NCBI GenBank assembly: GCA_004151065.3
Contig: NWUY0300108543.1
Location: forward strand, 17,825 to 29,154
Length of the DNA: 11,330 nt
DNA from: Larix sibirica
Lineage: Eukaryota > Streptophyta > Pinopsida > Pinales > Pinaceae
Reading direction: 5' to 3'
This document shows positions 1 through 8,704 of the stretch, piece after piece (positions within the stretch are counted from its first letter, which is position 1; every line of letters begins with the position of its first letter). The notes beneath the pieces are model-generated. The model had not been told where the DNA came from, did not search any database, and worked only from the letters and a program-made list of their open reading frames with translations. The translations under genes and the position numbers were made by a program.

Positions 1-1542
1 TAATGTACTAATGACCAAGTCTTAGTAGGCCAAATCTGTTACAAAGAGTCGTCATGCTATGCCATTTTATTACAATTCCCACATGGGTGTATGAAACATG
101 CATGAAACAAAATAAGGCCATAAATGCTTAACTGGACTTCTGAACTTGAACAAGTAAATGTTCAATCCTTTGGCGGCTCAACTGCAAGTTCATCCACCTG
201 CAACTTTGGGGGTAATAGGTTCCAAATGCCACTTATCACCCTTTTAACTCGGATACTCCTCAAGATGCTCTTGTGATTCCCCAATATATGTGCCCAGTAA
301 TTAACATAACGCCTTTATATTGAATTTGTGCCATTCTTTGCCTTCAGAAGTGCCTTGGATGCTTGCCTGGGTAGAGCACTCTCCTAGATTAGGTACCTTT
401 TACTAATTATAGCGTAAAACAACTTCAAAATCCCCTAAATTTAGGGTATTCCTCAAAATATATGCAAGATTCCTCTTTCTAGGTGTTGATGAGGTGGATT
501 ATGCATTAAAAAACCTTATCATGTAGAGTGCTCCTCTATTCTTGTGCATTTAATCCTAAATTATGCAATGAAACCCTCAAATACCTCCTTATAAGGTGGG
601 GCATTCCATTCTCTTGGAATGTGTCCTTTGAACATGGTGTGGATGAGGTCTTGGGATTGTCTTTGTCCATAACTTCCATGAAATATGCAATAACTCCTCT
701 CTTGAATTATTTATAGATGTCACTTGTCACCCAAGTGGGCTCTCTATGATCAATGAGTGTCACTTAAATCCTCCTTGTATGATGGATGTTCTACCTAGAA
801 AGATGCATTTGTCCCATATGTCAACACCTAATGGAAGGCACCATCCTAAAAGCTTGCCGTATGCTAAAGGTTATATAATGATGAATCATGTATCCAAATA
901 CATAAAATACCTTGGCCATGTTTGATGACATCCAAACTAGCCTCCATAGTATGTACTATGAAATGCCTTCAAATATATAACTAGTGCCTCGAATATTCTG
1001 AAGACATCCCAAAGGCACACTCCAATCAATACATATGCATAAAAATGTGTAGATAAGTGCCCCAAAAGGTGAATCTCGATGACATGTGCAACGCTTATTC
1101 CAAATACGTGAACTAACCATCAAACACAACTCAAAAGACATAAACATCCTTCAACCATGTGAAATAAAAGGTAATCACATGGATATGAATGATAAACCAG
1201 ATGAGGTTTGAATAACTCATATCAAGCTTTCAAAGTTCATATGTCCTGGTGCAATGTGCTTAAACAATGTATCCGAAAATGCAAATTGAACTTGCAGTTT
1301 TAAGTGGTAATAATTGGCTCCATATGGGAGATGCACACTCCTGTAGGGTGCGAGAGCACTCCAAAATCTCAGAGGGGTGCTAATATACATGATGTACCTG
1401 CAACGAAGAGAAATATTGGAAATAGGGATGTGAAAAGTTCAAACATTCACATCTTTGTAACCCCTAGTACAAGTCTGGAATTCAGATTTAGTGCAAAGAA
1501 GCTCGAGAGTGCTCATATCTAACTACTCACCCTTGAGAGACT
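1..1542. other. Region without recognisable gene
   Basis: I read both strands and found no protein family, RNA gene or clear repeat boundary. Open frames are short: about 62-72 codons at 528-716 and 1304-1522 on plus, and 956-1147 on minus. None has a composition or motif suggesting real coding. The base composition is AT-rich with scattered stops in all frames. It may be intergenic DNA or decayed repeat sequence. Upstream exons of the plus-strand gene at 3436-3773 could lie here, but I could not pick any out. Confidence 0.5.
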
Positions 1543-2097
1543 CTACAAATAAGGCACAAGCCAAGATGCCAAAGGGAACATAGCATAAATGAAACCTAAT
1601 GCTCCAAACATGATAACATTGAGCTTATTCTTCCCCCCCAACTTTACGAAAGGAAGATATGATCCTAAGTATAATCAAAGAGCCAATCGCTCATAGATCA
1701 TAAAAAATCTTTCTGTGTTTGGTGAAAAACCAAAACAAGGAAACCATAAGCTGCTCCAATGTATATGCTGAAAACTGTGAAGCTTTGCCAAAGAAGAATG
1801 AGGTTGTTTGTTGACTAGAGAATGGAGTATCGGGCTCATACCAGGGTCCATTGAATGCAAGGTCCAGCCATTGCTGAATAGGGCTGATATAACATTAATC
1901 TCTAGAGAAGTAAAATATCTCACTATCAAACCTCCCATCATTGCGAGAAGCTGAAAAAGGGCTGCTGTAAGTCTTCCCTCTACTGTTATCATAAAGTTTA
2001 CCCATCATGTAACCAAACCATCATGGGTTAGAAGGCGGCTCCAACATAAATCTGCAAAAATCTGGCTCCCAAATATTGCTACTATCAAATTAAACTC
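1543..2097 (-). pseudogene. Possible downstream exon of the acidic-protein gene, frame disrupted
   Basis: On the minus strand an acceptor-like pyrimidine-rich tract ending in AACAG borders position 2097. Two frames downstream look partly protein-like. One is open from 1992 to 1675 (105 codons) and, after a single TGA, continues to a TAG at 1543 with a hydrophobic tail (NVIMFGALGFIYAMF, then PLASWLVPYL). The other is hydrophilic and aromatic-rich, with stretches such as IWEPDFCRFMLEPPSN and FNGPWYEPDTPFSS. It is broken by a TGA and a TAA, and can be reached from the upstream exon only if one base is missing near 2085. I cannot decide which frame was used. Two competing broken frames suggest a pseudogene or a sequence error. 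No family was recognised. Confidence 0.3.
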
Positions 2098-2538
2098 CTG
2101 TTAAAGGCATAAAAGTTACAGATCTCGAAAAATAAATCAGATTTGAGAATAGTGTTTGTTTCCCTTGATTTGATGGCTGAAAATCGCTAAATGATTGTTT
2201 CGGCTGCTGTCCCAAGTATGTGGCAGTCATGAAAATGCACATTTGTGCAAATCAGATTTGAGAATAGGGTTTGGTCCCCTTGATTTGATGGCTGAAAATC
2301 GCTACCACATATCAATGATTGTTTCTGCTTCTGTCCCAAGTATGTGGCAATCATGAAATGCACGTTTGTGTTGATTTTTAATGTGTAAAGAAGGTACTCT
2401 AGCTGAAGATGGAAATGGTTGGAAATTTTCTTTATGGACCATTAATTCATGATAATTATCCTACTTATGCAACAATAGATTTTTCCCTTTGCTGAAAATA
2501 TATGGATGTTGATCAATAGAAGACAATGCATTGCATAC
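2098..2538 (-). other. Putative 441-bp intron
   Basis: Read on the minus strand, the upstream exon ends in CAG followed by GTATGC, a good plant donor. The next strong acceptor is a pyrimidine-rich tract ending in AACAG just before 2097. The donor falls between codons (phase 0). The interval is AT-rich with stops in all frames and contains a diverged tandem duplication. The assignment rests on splice-site appearance alone. Confidence 0.4.
2134..2370. repeat. Diverged direct tandem duplication, two copies of about 115-122 bp
   Basis: Copy 1 runs from 2134 to about 2247 and copy 2 from 2249 to 2370. Both begin AAATCAGATTTGAGAATAG and end near a CACRTTTGTG motif. Copy 2 has about 9 extra bases (CCACATATC) after the shared AATCGCTA and lacks one A near its end, and there are several substitutions. 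The pair lies inside the putative minus-strand intron, so it need not disturb coding. Confidence 0.9.
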
Positions 2539-3102
2539 CTGAACGTACTTTGGATGTCCAAAACTAAGAGACACAATCTGAATCTTCAACCCTAAACTTT
2601 CACTCTGTGTGTTGTAGATGTGATCTTCATGAAAATGCCAGCAATCACCTTCCCATCTATGTCTATCAGTCCATAAAAAAGTGTCAATATCATCGTGGTT
2701 TTGTTGGTCACTTTGTCCATCACACGAGTTAATTGAAGCATCTGCAATTTCTTGAACTTCCAAGGGTTTTTCTGCAACATCTATCCTCTTCAAATCATCA
2801 AAAAATCCATCATCAAATTGAGACATTTGAAATGGAGCATAGCTTACCAAACCCTTGTCTTCGAAGGAGGATGTTTGAATGTCTTCATTAGAATCTTCAC
2901 CACCAAGTGCTTTTTCATGAATTGCTGCCACAAGTTCTTCAAGATCTTCAACAAGCAGATCTGCAACATCATGTGCCAATGGCTCTTGTGATGGAGTAGG
3001 CTGATCTTCCATCAAGGAATGCTCATCATCAATCTTTACATAGCCATATCTTCTTTTCAAAATACCAGCAAAAGCATTTAAATTTTTAATGCCTCGACTC
3101 AA
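2461..3102 (-). CDS. Unidentified acidic protein, probable exon (exon end at 2539)
   Basis: This is the longest open frame in the window, 213 codons. The frame opens at a TTG, so the apparent start is not a real initiator. The first ATG is at 3012, and the open frame probably continues from an upstream exon through an acceptor near 3108. The peptide has a short basic N-terminus (GILKRRYGYVKID), then a long acidic part rich in Asp and Glu (VEDLEELVAAIHEKAL, FDDGFFDDLKRID), then a Trp/His cluster (WTDRHRWEGDCWHFHEDH). No signal peptide or membrane segment is visible. A donor (CAG then GTATGC) at 2539/2538 suggests that only about 188 codons are exonic and that the last 25 before the stop at 2461 are intron read-through. 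Acidic character and lack of hydrophobic stretches suit a soluble, perhaps nuclear protein, but that is only inference. I do not recognise the family. Confidence 0.5.
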   Translation of the reverse strand: MSRGIKNLNAFAGILKRRYGYVKIDDEHSLMEDQPTPSQEPLAHDVADLLVEDLEELVAAIHEKALGGEDSNEDIQTSSFEDKGLVSYAPFQMSQFDDGFFDDLKRIDVAEKPLEVQEIADASINSCDGQSDQQNHDDIDTFLWTDRHRWEGDCWHFHEDHIYNTQSESLGLKIQIVSLSFGHPKYVQVCNALSSIDQHPYIFSKGKNLLLHK

Positions 3103-3435
3103 ACTTGTAGTTCAACCAATAAATCCCCAGTTTTAGAAACCCTGTGCCATAGATTATGCCTAAATTGCTGCCATTTATAGCCATCAAGGCATACAATGAT
3201 ACAGATTATATTAAAGCTACAAAACCACCTAAGCATGGCATTTTTTTCTCCTTTGCTGGCTACACTATTTTCTAACAATTTTGCCAAAGTTCTGACTACT
3301 TATTTTGGAATCTGGATAAGTAAGCCTATAATCTGTCAGAGTGGATAGTATTTCATGATGTCAACAAATGAAGGTCTATGTAGCTAAGGACATCTGATAA
3401 TAATTGATGCATTACTGTTATCTGTGCTTTCGTAG
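3103..3435. other. Non-coding stretch between opposing exons, probably intronic
   Basis: On the plus strand its right end (CTTTCGTAG at 3427-3435) is a plausible acceptor for the membrane-protein exon that starts at 3436, so at least this end is likely intron. On the minus strand a 62-codon open frame (3287-3099) has no recognisable content. An exon upstream of 3102 for the acidic protein might lie here, but none can be chosen with confidence. Confidence 0.4.
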
Positions 3436-3512
3436 GTAGCTATTTCACTCATAGCAAGCATCTATTTTATATATTCAAGGCTCAAGAACCGTTTAAGGGC
3501 TTGCTTATATGG
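3436..3512 (+). CDS. Membrane-protein exon, penultimate coding exon (CPP1-like/DUF3353 candidate)
   Basis: The exon is bordered by an acceptor (TTTCGTAG) and a near-consensus donor (GG then GTGAGT). Its 77 bases give 25 codons plus two bases, reading VAISLIASIYFIYSRLKN then RLRACLY. This is one hydrophobic membrane span followed by a basic loop. The two leftover bases (GG) join the first base of the next exon to make a Gly codon, so the two exons keep one frame across a 110-bp intron. Family knowledge: plant CPP1-like proteins (DUF3353, including CPP1/CDF1 and CJD1) are chloroplast proteins with a J-like domain followed by about three C-terminal membrane spans; CPP1 stabilises protochlorophyllide oxidoreductase. 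The resemblance is judged from memory and is clearer in the next exon. Earlier exons (transit peptide, J-like domain) are not visible. Confidence 0.6.
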
Positions 3513-3622
3513 GTGAGTATTCCATGCTTTTTGGTTGCAAATCTGTTTCATTTTTCAACAACTGCCTTAGTGAACTACTGGCATTCATGTCACTGACTTT
3601 TTAATTGTTGCACTTAATACAG
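3513..3622 (+). other. 110-bp phase-2 intron
   Basis: It starts GTGAGT and ends in a T-rich tract with TTAATACAG. Removing it fuses two hydrophobic coding segments in one frame, which is good internal evidence that it is a real plant intron. Confidence 0.65.
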
Positions 3623-3773
3623 ACTTGGTGCATTTGTTGGTTCCTGGGTGTTGGGTTCATTCCTTATGGCATCAGTGTTGCCACCTGTAATTAAAGGGGT
3701 AAGGAGTTTAGAAGTGACAACATCTCTTATATCTTATGTTTTCCTCTGGGTTGCATCGACATATGTGAAATAG
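3623..3773 (+). CDS. Membrane-protein terminal exon with stop (CPP1-like/DUF3353 candidate)
   Basis: One base completes the split Gly codon, then 49 codons run to a TAG at 3771-3773. The peptide holds two hydrophobic segments, LGAFVGSWVLGSFLMASVLP and LISYVFLWVASTY, separated by a short loop (PVIKGVRSLEVTTS), and ends in VK. The layout (Gly-rich span, Pro turn, a T-L-E or S-L-E type loop before TSL, a last aromatic span, and a C-terminal Lys) matches what I remember of the CPP1-like/DUF3353 C-terminus. In that family it forms the chloroplast membrane anchor. Both exons are free of stops and frameshifts, unlike the retroelement DNA to the right, so this may be a live gene. It could equally be another plastid membrane protein, since the family call is from memory only. 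Confidence 0.6.
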
Positions 3774-4670
3774 AAACCAATAGAATCTTGCAGTCGATAT
3801 AGGCTTCTCAAACTTTGAATTTTGTTATAAATGAGTTTGGTTTGTTATTCCTAGCAATAAACTTGCATTTAAGTTGAGCAATAAACAAACATGGCACTCC
3901 AGCCAGGTATCATGATTTTATTGGGTGCCTGCTCAGCCATTATGGATTATGATGCATAACATTTCCAAAGCTTGTTCAATTACTTTTGGGAACTAGCTTT
4001 GATTTTTGGATTTATGCTTTTTATTGAATATTGCATACATCTTGCTCATACTTGCTTGGAGCTGAACAGGTGACATATTTGAAATATTTCCATGAAACTC
4101 AACCGTTCAACTCTTTTCCATATAAAATGTGCACTATGTAAAACACCTTTTTACACAACATTCAACATGCTGTACAGCTTCTAACTTAGCAATTTGCAAA
4201 GCTTGCATAATTCTGTTTTGATTGCAGACTGGGAAAACAGACTCAAAACAATGATTTAATGTGGAAAATCGAGATGGAAAAGAACTGTCAAAGATGTGCA
4301 TTTAAAAACTATCTGTAGCAAGCATGGTGGGTCTCATAGAGGCTGCCTTCCATAGATCTAACAAACATGGTTGAATGAATTTCATATTTATAGGTTGTGC
4401 TGATGCTCTGTAAACTCCGCCTCAGCGCAAACTTGTATTTCATGATTTGTTTGCTTTTGTTTGGAAGATCAGGACACCTTGTGTTTCTATGTTGCTGTAG
4501 AGTAAATCGTGTAAATTGTGTTTTCCCTTTGGAAAATGTTTAAAGTCTGAAATTCACAATTGTTTAAATGGAGGTTTTCCTCTGATTAACGATTCTGATC
4601 TAGCAATGAATCAGTTTCAAACATATAATATATTGTTCTTACCGTTGCAATAAAAAAAGTAGTTTGTTTA
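3774..4670 (+). other. 3' UTR-like region with possible extra exons
   Basis: After the stop the sequence is T-rich, with AATAAA-like motifs near 3854 and 3881 (GCAATAAAC) and again near 4650 (TTGCAATAAAAAAAG). Two acceptor-like sites occur, TTTTGATTGCAG before 4230 and ATATTTATAG before about 4394. The transcript may therefore be alternatively spliced or polyadenylated at several places. No coding frame of note was seen. The extent to about 4670 is a guess based on the last poly(A)-like motif. Confidence 0.4.
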
Positions 4671-4900
4671 GAATCCAATAACAGTTGAAGGAATAATGTA
4701 AGATAATTTTATTATTGTCCAACCACCCACCACAAATAGGTCAAAGAAATTGCTAAGTACAACAATGTCAACTACAAAGTGGGAGTGCAGAGGCTGTTCG
4801 TATAAATCATATAAAATCATGATAATAACAGATCTAAAACTATGCTAGATGAGATCTATCGTCTATGACCATGAAGCAAAAATATAGAGTGGTATAGCAG
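4671..4900. other. Junction between 3' UTR-like DNA and the LINE relic
   Basis: No protein homology was recognised here. The end of the LINE similarity is not sharp, and I see no poly(A) tail or target-site duplication. The stretch may be LINE 3' untranslated sequence or ordinary flank. Confidence 0.35.
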
Positions 4901-4980
4901 AAACACGACAGTACTGCTGAGAACCCAAAATGTCCATCTTGGATGAAATGTCTTGAAAGTGGTTTTGAAAGCACTGGCAC

Positions 4981-5304
4981 TTAAAGAGGGTGATGGAGCC
5001 ATAGCCTTTGTTGATTCGAGGATGGAGGTATTTCCTCAAGCCAAACATGGGCCCAAAAAATTGAACACTTAAGTACGTGTAGGCAGTGGTGATTTTGATC
5101 TCCACACCATGAAACTAAGAATAATACTATGAGAGGACATTCTTCATCCCGTTGATGATCATGACTTTGGTTTTTGCCAAGGTTGACTGTTTGCTGATGA
5201 AGATCACAAAAACTAGTCAAGACATCATGCTGTTTCTGTAACCCTCCCTTGGGGGTGGATGATAAGAGGATCATGCCATCGAAAAAAAGAAGAATGGAGA
5301 TCAA
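4981..5304 (-). pseudogene. LINE RT fragment carrying the damaged catalytic box
   Basis: The open stretch begins ISILLFFDGMILLSSTPKG and continues to TSFCDLHQQTVNLGK. It then leaves the family frame, and the family similarity resumes in the overlapping frame at 5105-4863 (ITTAYTYLSVQFFGP, then RINKGYG, then CFQNHFQDISSKMD). The usual ADD catalytic pair is replaced by FDG. A one- or two-base shift therefore lies near 5105-5160. Confidence 0.8.
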
Positions 5305-5415
5305 GTCCTGGTGAAGGAGACATTTGTCCCTAGGTTCTATATGCTCTTGGAGAAAATACTCCCAACTTATCTTTGTAAATCGAAAACAATGTAGGTAAAA
5401 GAGGACATCCTTGCT

Positions 5416-5634
5416 TCACCCTAATGGTATTCCCAATGAAGTTGAAATTCCATGAGATGTGTGGAGTCTACCAAGTACAGACTGATAGAGGTCCAAGATA
5501 GTTGTGATAAGGAACTTTGAGATGCCAATGTTTCTAAGTCTTTGGAATGGGGCCTTTCTCAAGATTGAGTTGAATGCCCTTTGAAAGTCAACAAAGCAAC
5601 ATAACTTTCGAAGAGTAGTGCCCATCCACCTCAA
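5416..5634 (-). pseudogene. LINE RT fragment, palm and fingers region
   Basis: This is a 72-codon open piece of the LINE relic containing CCFVDFQRAFNSILRKAPF and LITTILDLYQSVLGRL, equivalent to the RT block with the first catalytic Asp (FVDF). The Asp is retained. The frame ends at TGA beside the VKQGCPL block, which lies in another frame. Confidence 0.8.
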
Positions 5635-6342
5635 AGCTAGCTTGAAGTGTTAGGATATGAATCTATGATCAATCTTTAATGCTCCACTTTAAACCTTGCC
5701 TTTCCTCTAGCCCAAAAATGTTTCCTCACAAGCTCCTCAGATAACTGGAGATGAATGGCACTGGTTTAGAGCTTAGAGAAATTGTGGCCTACCATGATTG
5801 TCCAACAATTATTCATATTTTTTCTAGCCCCCGATTTGTGGATTGGGGGAATAGTGTGGTGGTGACTTTGCCCCAGAGAGAGTCTTGGAGTTAACAAGCA
5901 TCACCAACTGAACCATGAACACTACATGAACAACTGGTGTCCTCTCTACAAAGTTGTTAGTGATAACTTAGGTAGCTTGTAATGGTCTTGGTGGGGCTCG
6001 CGTGGGTTTTGGTAAAAAATAGAATATTTGATTGTCTGAGTGCATCATAAATCGAGCCAGGGAAGACAAAAGATTCCATTATAGTTCTAGCATCTAATGC
6101 AGACCTACCTCATCTCAACAGAGTCTCATTTGGTGGACCTTGGTTGGGTCCACCCAAGGGGGGAATATCTATAACTACCATGAGGTCTCTATTTAATAAC
6201 CCATTTGTTGGCATTTTGAGTTGCAACTACTTGTTCATGAGATTGTTTGAGCTTAGCAAGCTGGGCTCTAGCGAGGTCAACATCGAGAGAAATCACATGG
6301 GGGAGGGAGTAGTGCTTCCTCTTATCCCTAAGGGCATATATT

Positions 6343-6705
6343 CTATCTCCCTATGTCCAAAAATGGAGGAAAAGAGCCAGACCACACACTTTCCAGAGTT
6401 AAGTTAGGGAGCCTAAGGGTGTCCCAAAGAAAATAAACCTTTGTTTGCATTAGATTTGGAGGTGGAGATGTGGGTGTTGGATACCACCTCACCTTCATGT
6501 TAAGTTCTTGGGCCAATTTGGTATGCTCCTCTAGGAGTTTGGCCTCAACATCTTCTTCAACTTCTATGTGTTGGGGTGCCGAACTCCTACCTTGAACTAC
6601 TTGAACCTGAGAATTGAGGGTTCCTCGTTGCATGTTGAAATGAAATGAAGTGAACGATGAGCAATAATTACAAGGCACAATGTCTTTGTGAAGAGAGGAG
6701 GTCAT
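6343..6705 (-). pseudogene. Unidentified open frame upstream of the LINE RT
   Basis: This 120-codon minus-strand frame contains a short acidic helix-like segment (VEEDVEAKLLEEHTKLAQEL) followed by a Pro-rich piece (PTPTSPPPN). It lies immediately 5' of the LINE pre-RT segment on the same strand, so it may belong to the LINE or to the tail of the gypsy element on its other side. I recognise no domain. Confidence 0.3.
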
Positions 6706-7269
6706 GATAAAAAATTATAACTCCTCATTTAGTAATATGTAGGTATACGAGAAGCTCCTCAAAATATTGTCCTCAAAGTATAGGAAGAGATGGATATTTA
6801 TTTTACGTCCCCCTCTTTCTCCAATGAAGTGTCATTAACAAGTAGGTTCTTACACTTGATTAGATACCTTTTGTTATCTTTCTAGATTACAAAGATTTTG
6901 TATGTGTTGATATTATGTTTTTAGACTCTAAATTTTCCATCTTCATCATAGATTAGTAACCTTGTCTATATTGGACACTGTTTTCCCCAATTCTTTTTTA
7001 AGCATGATAAGTGGAAAACTGTTATGAACATCAACAATAGATTAGCTCAACATTGAATGCCAAAAGCCCTAAGGTAATGTGATAAAGATATAGAACATTG
7101 AAGCATGCACAAAACTCTGGGTAGGATGAAACCCTAACAAAGATGGTTTCAAGAATGATATTTTTCATTATCTTCAAGTCAATGAATACAATAACGAGTC
7201 TCTTTTATAGAGCACATGTTACCTAAAACCTAATTTGACCTTGAGATTAGTTAACATTAATTGTCCTAA
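6706..7269. other. Interval between LINE and gypsy relics
   Basis: No coding sequence was recognised. On the minus strand a purine tract (GGAGAAAGAGGGGGA, 6822-6808) could be a polypurine tract downstream of gypsy pol. However, no TG-starting LTR edge follows it clearly, and I could not find a matching LTR. Confidence 0.35.
6808..6822 (-). other. Polypurine-tract-like sequence
   Basis: A 15-base all-purine run on the minus strand lies about 450 bp downstream of the gypsy integrase end. This is the place and strand where a plus-strand priming tract is expected in Ty3/gypsy elements. Without an identifiable LTR the call remains weak. Confidence 0.25.
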
Positions 7270-7470
7270 GTCTCTTACAACAAGAATTTTGACATAAAAC
7301 TATGGTTAATATTTAAATTTAGTAGGGTCATAACCATACAACGTTTTAAAAGGAGTAATCTTAGCAAAACCATGGCATGTTGAGTTAGACCACCACTACA
7401 CAAAATGCAACCATTAAAAGCGCTTATTTTGTTTATAAATGGCAAAGCTTCGAAGGTAAGCTTCAACACA

Positions 7471-7730
7471 CTTGTTTACAATTTTAGCTTGGTTGCTTTT
7501 TTACAAGTGTAATCCACATTTGTTGACGTGGTTTTTTCTAAAAATTGCTTTTAAACTTAGGGTCTTGATCGCCTACATTAAATTTAGAAAATCCATGCAA
7601 CTTGTTTACAATTTTAGCTTGGTTGCTTGTTTACAAGTGTAATGCACATTTGTTGATTTAGTTTTTTCTAAAAACTGCTTTTAAACTTAGGGTCTTGATC
7701 ACTTACATTAAATTTAGAAAACCCATGCAA
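7471..7730. repeat. 130-bp direct tandem duplication inside the gypsy integrase
   Basis: Units 7471-7600 and 7601-7730 are each 130 bp with no gap between them. I count 9 mismatches and no indels, about 93% identity. Both begin CTTGTTTACAATTTTAGCTT and end CCATGCAA. Read on minus, each unit carries the integrase segment LHGFSKFNV followed by DQDPKF, so the region around the second catalytic Asp is present twice. Confidence 0.95.
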
Positions 7731-8704
7731 CTTATATACATTCTTAATAAGCACATCCACAATTTATTTAGTCACATCATTCTTATGTATAACTTTGAAA
7801 GTGCATATTTGGTGAGGCGATTAATCACAACAAATTTCTATCTTTTCCTTTTGAAACCAACCCACTAATGAAATCCATTAAAATATCTTCTTGTTTATGG
7901 TTGAGAATATGGAGAGGTTGTAATGGTTCTAGATACAAAGGGTTATAGCTCTTAGTTGTTTGACACATGTTACATTCAATGGCATGCGTATTTAATTTTG
8001 CATTCCCTTCCAGAAATCATTGTTCAACATTATAATGACCCTTGAGAAGTCTCGCATGTCCGACATATGTAGAATTGTGTGACTATTCCAGAGCTTACCC
8101 ACTAAACTTTCATGATTGTGAAAGATATGATCTTTATACCATACAATATCATTCTTCCATGCACATTTCATATTTTTACGAACATTTTCAATTATTTTAT
8201 GTATTACTCAATATATTCAATATTAACTTCGTCAATCCAATTAGGCATGATTAAGAGAGAAATTGTCATTATGTTGGGATAAGTCATCAACGACAATGTT
8301 ATCTTTAGTTATCTAGTGCAATAGCTTGTCAGTTAAAAAATAAAATAAAATATTTTTTTATCAACGTCTTCTGTGCAAGAGGTATCCGAGAGTATTGTGG
8401 TTAATGCAATTTAGCAATTTATTCCCAATAGTTGTTGATACCACTTATTAAAGGCATGCATATTAGCTCGTGTTTTTCTCATAAGCACACCTTATGTGCC
8501 CTGCAAGATAGCTTTCCTTTTTTAAAAAGAATTTGGACAACCTTCTTGCCTTGGCATTGCAGCGAACCCAAATTAAGACACAATGTTCAATGATAAATGA
8601 CTTGAATAATCTAGAGTGCCCAACAAATGAGGTTGAGGACATTACTTTGCTTTGTCATTTAAAACCAACATTTTTATTTCAACATTTTATAGAAGGAATC
8701 ATTC

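Larger units (their letters stand above)
4900..6310 (-). mobile_element. Decayed non-LTR (LINE) reverse transcriptase relic
   Basis: Read on the minus strand from 6310 downward, conserved LINE RT blocks appear in the correct order. They are a pre-RT segment (LARAQLAKLKQSHEQVV, then KWVIK near 6192-6215), TIPPIHKSGARKN at about 5817-5855, NNCWTIMVGHNFSKL just after it, CCFVDFQRAF at 5572-5601, VKQGCPLLPTLF near 5386-5425, the active-site region LISILLFFDGMILLSS near 5260-5305, VNLGK near 5180, and ITTAYTYL followed by RINKGYG at about 5000-5095. A working LINE of this type copies its RNA into DNA at a nicked target site. Here the blocks sit in different frames with several stops, and the two catalytic Asp of the usual ADD box are not both kept (FFDGM). 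The endonuclease part and a clear 3' end are missing or unrecognisable. It is a dead relic. Confidence 0.85.

Noticed and set aside
1-480. LTR-like sequence on the minus strand with an AATAAA-like motif
   Set aside because: No second copy in the window and no TG/CA edges or primer-binding site could be shown.
1631-1639. Short C run (G run on minus) as a polypurine tract
   Set aside because: Only a short homopolymer-like run with no LTR edge or pol gene next to it.
2752-2991. 79-codon plus-strand ORF
   Set aside because: It lies entirely antisense to the 213-codon acidic frame and has no family features; treated as a shadow.
3099-3287. 62-codon minus ORF upstream of the acidic exon
   Set aside because: No recognisable content; its overlap with the likely acceptor near 3108 suggests intron sequence.
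6144-6407. 87-codon plus-strand ORF
   Set aside because: Antisense to the LINE pre-RT segment, which has recognisable minus-strand content.
8042-8254. 70-codon plus-strand ORF
   Set aside because: Antisense to the gypsy RNase H/integrase junction, where the minus strand carries family motifs.
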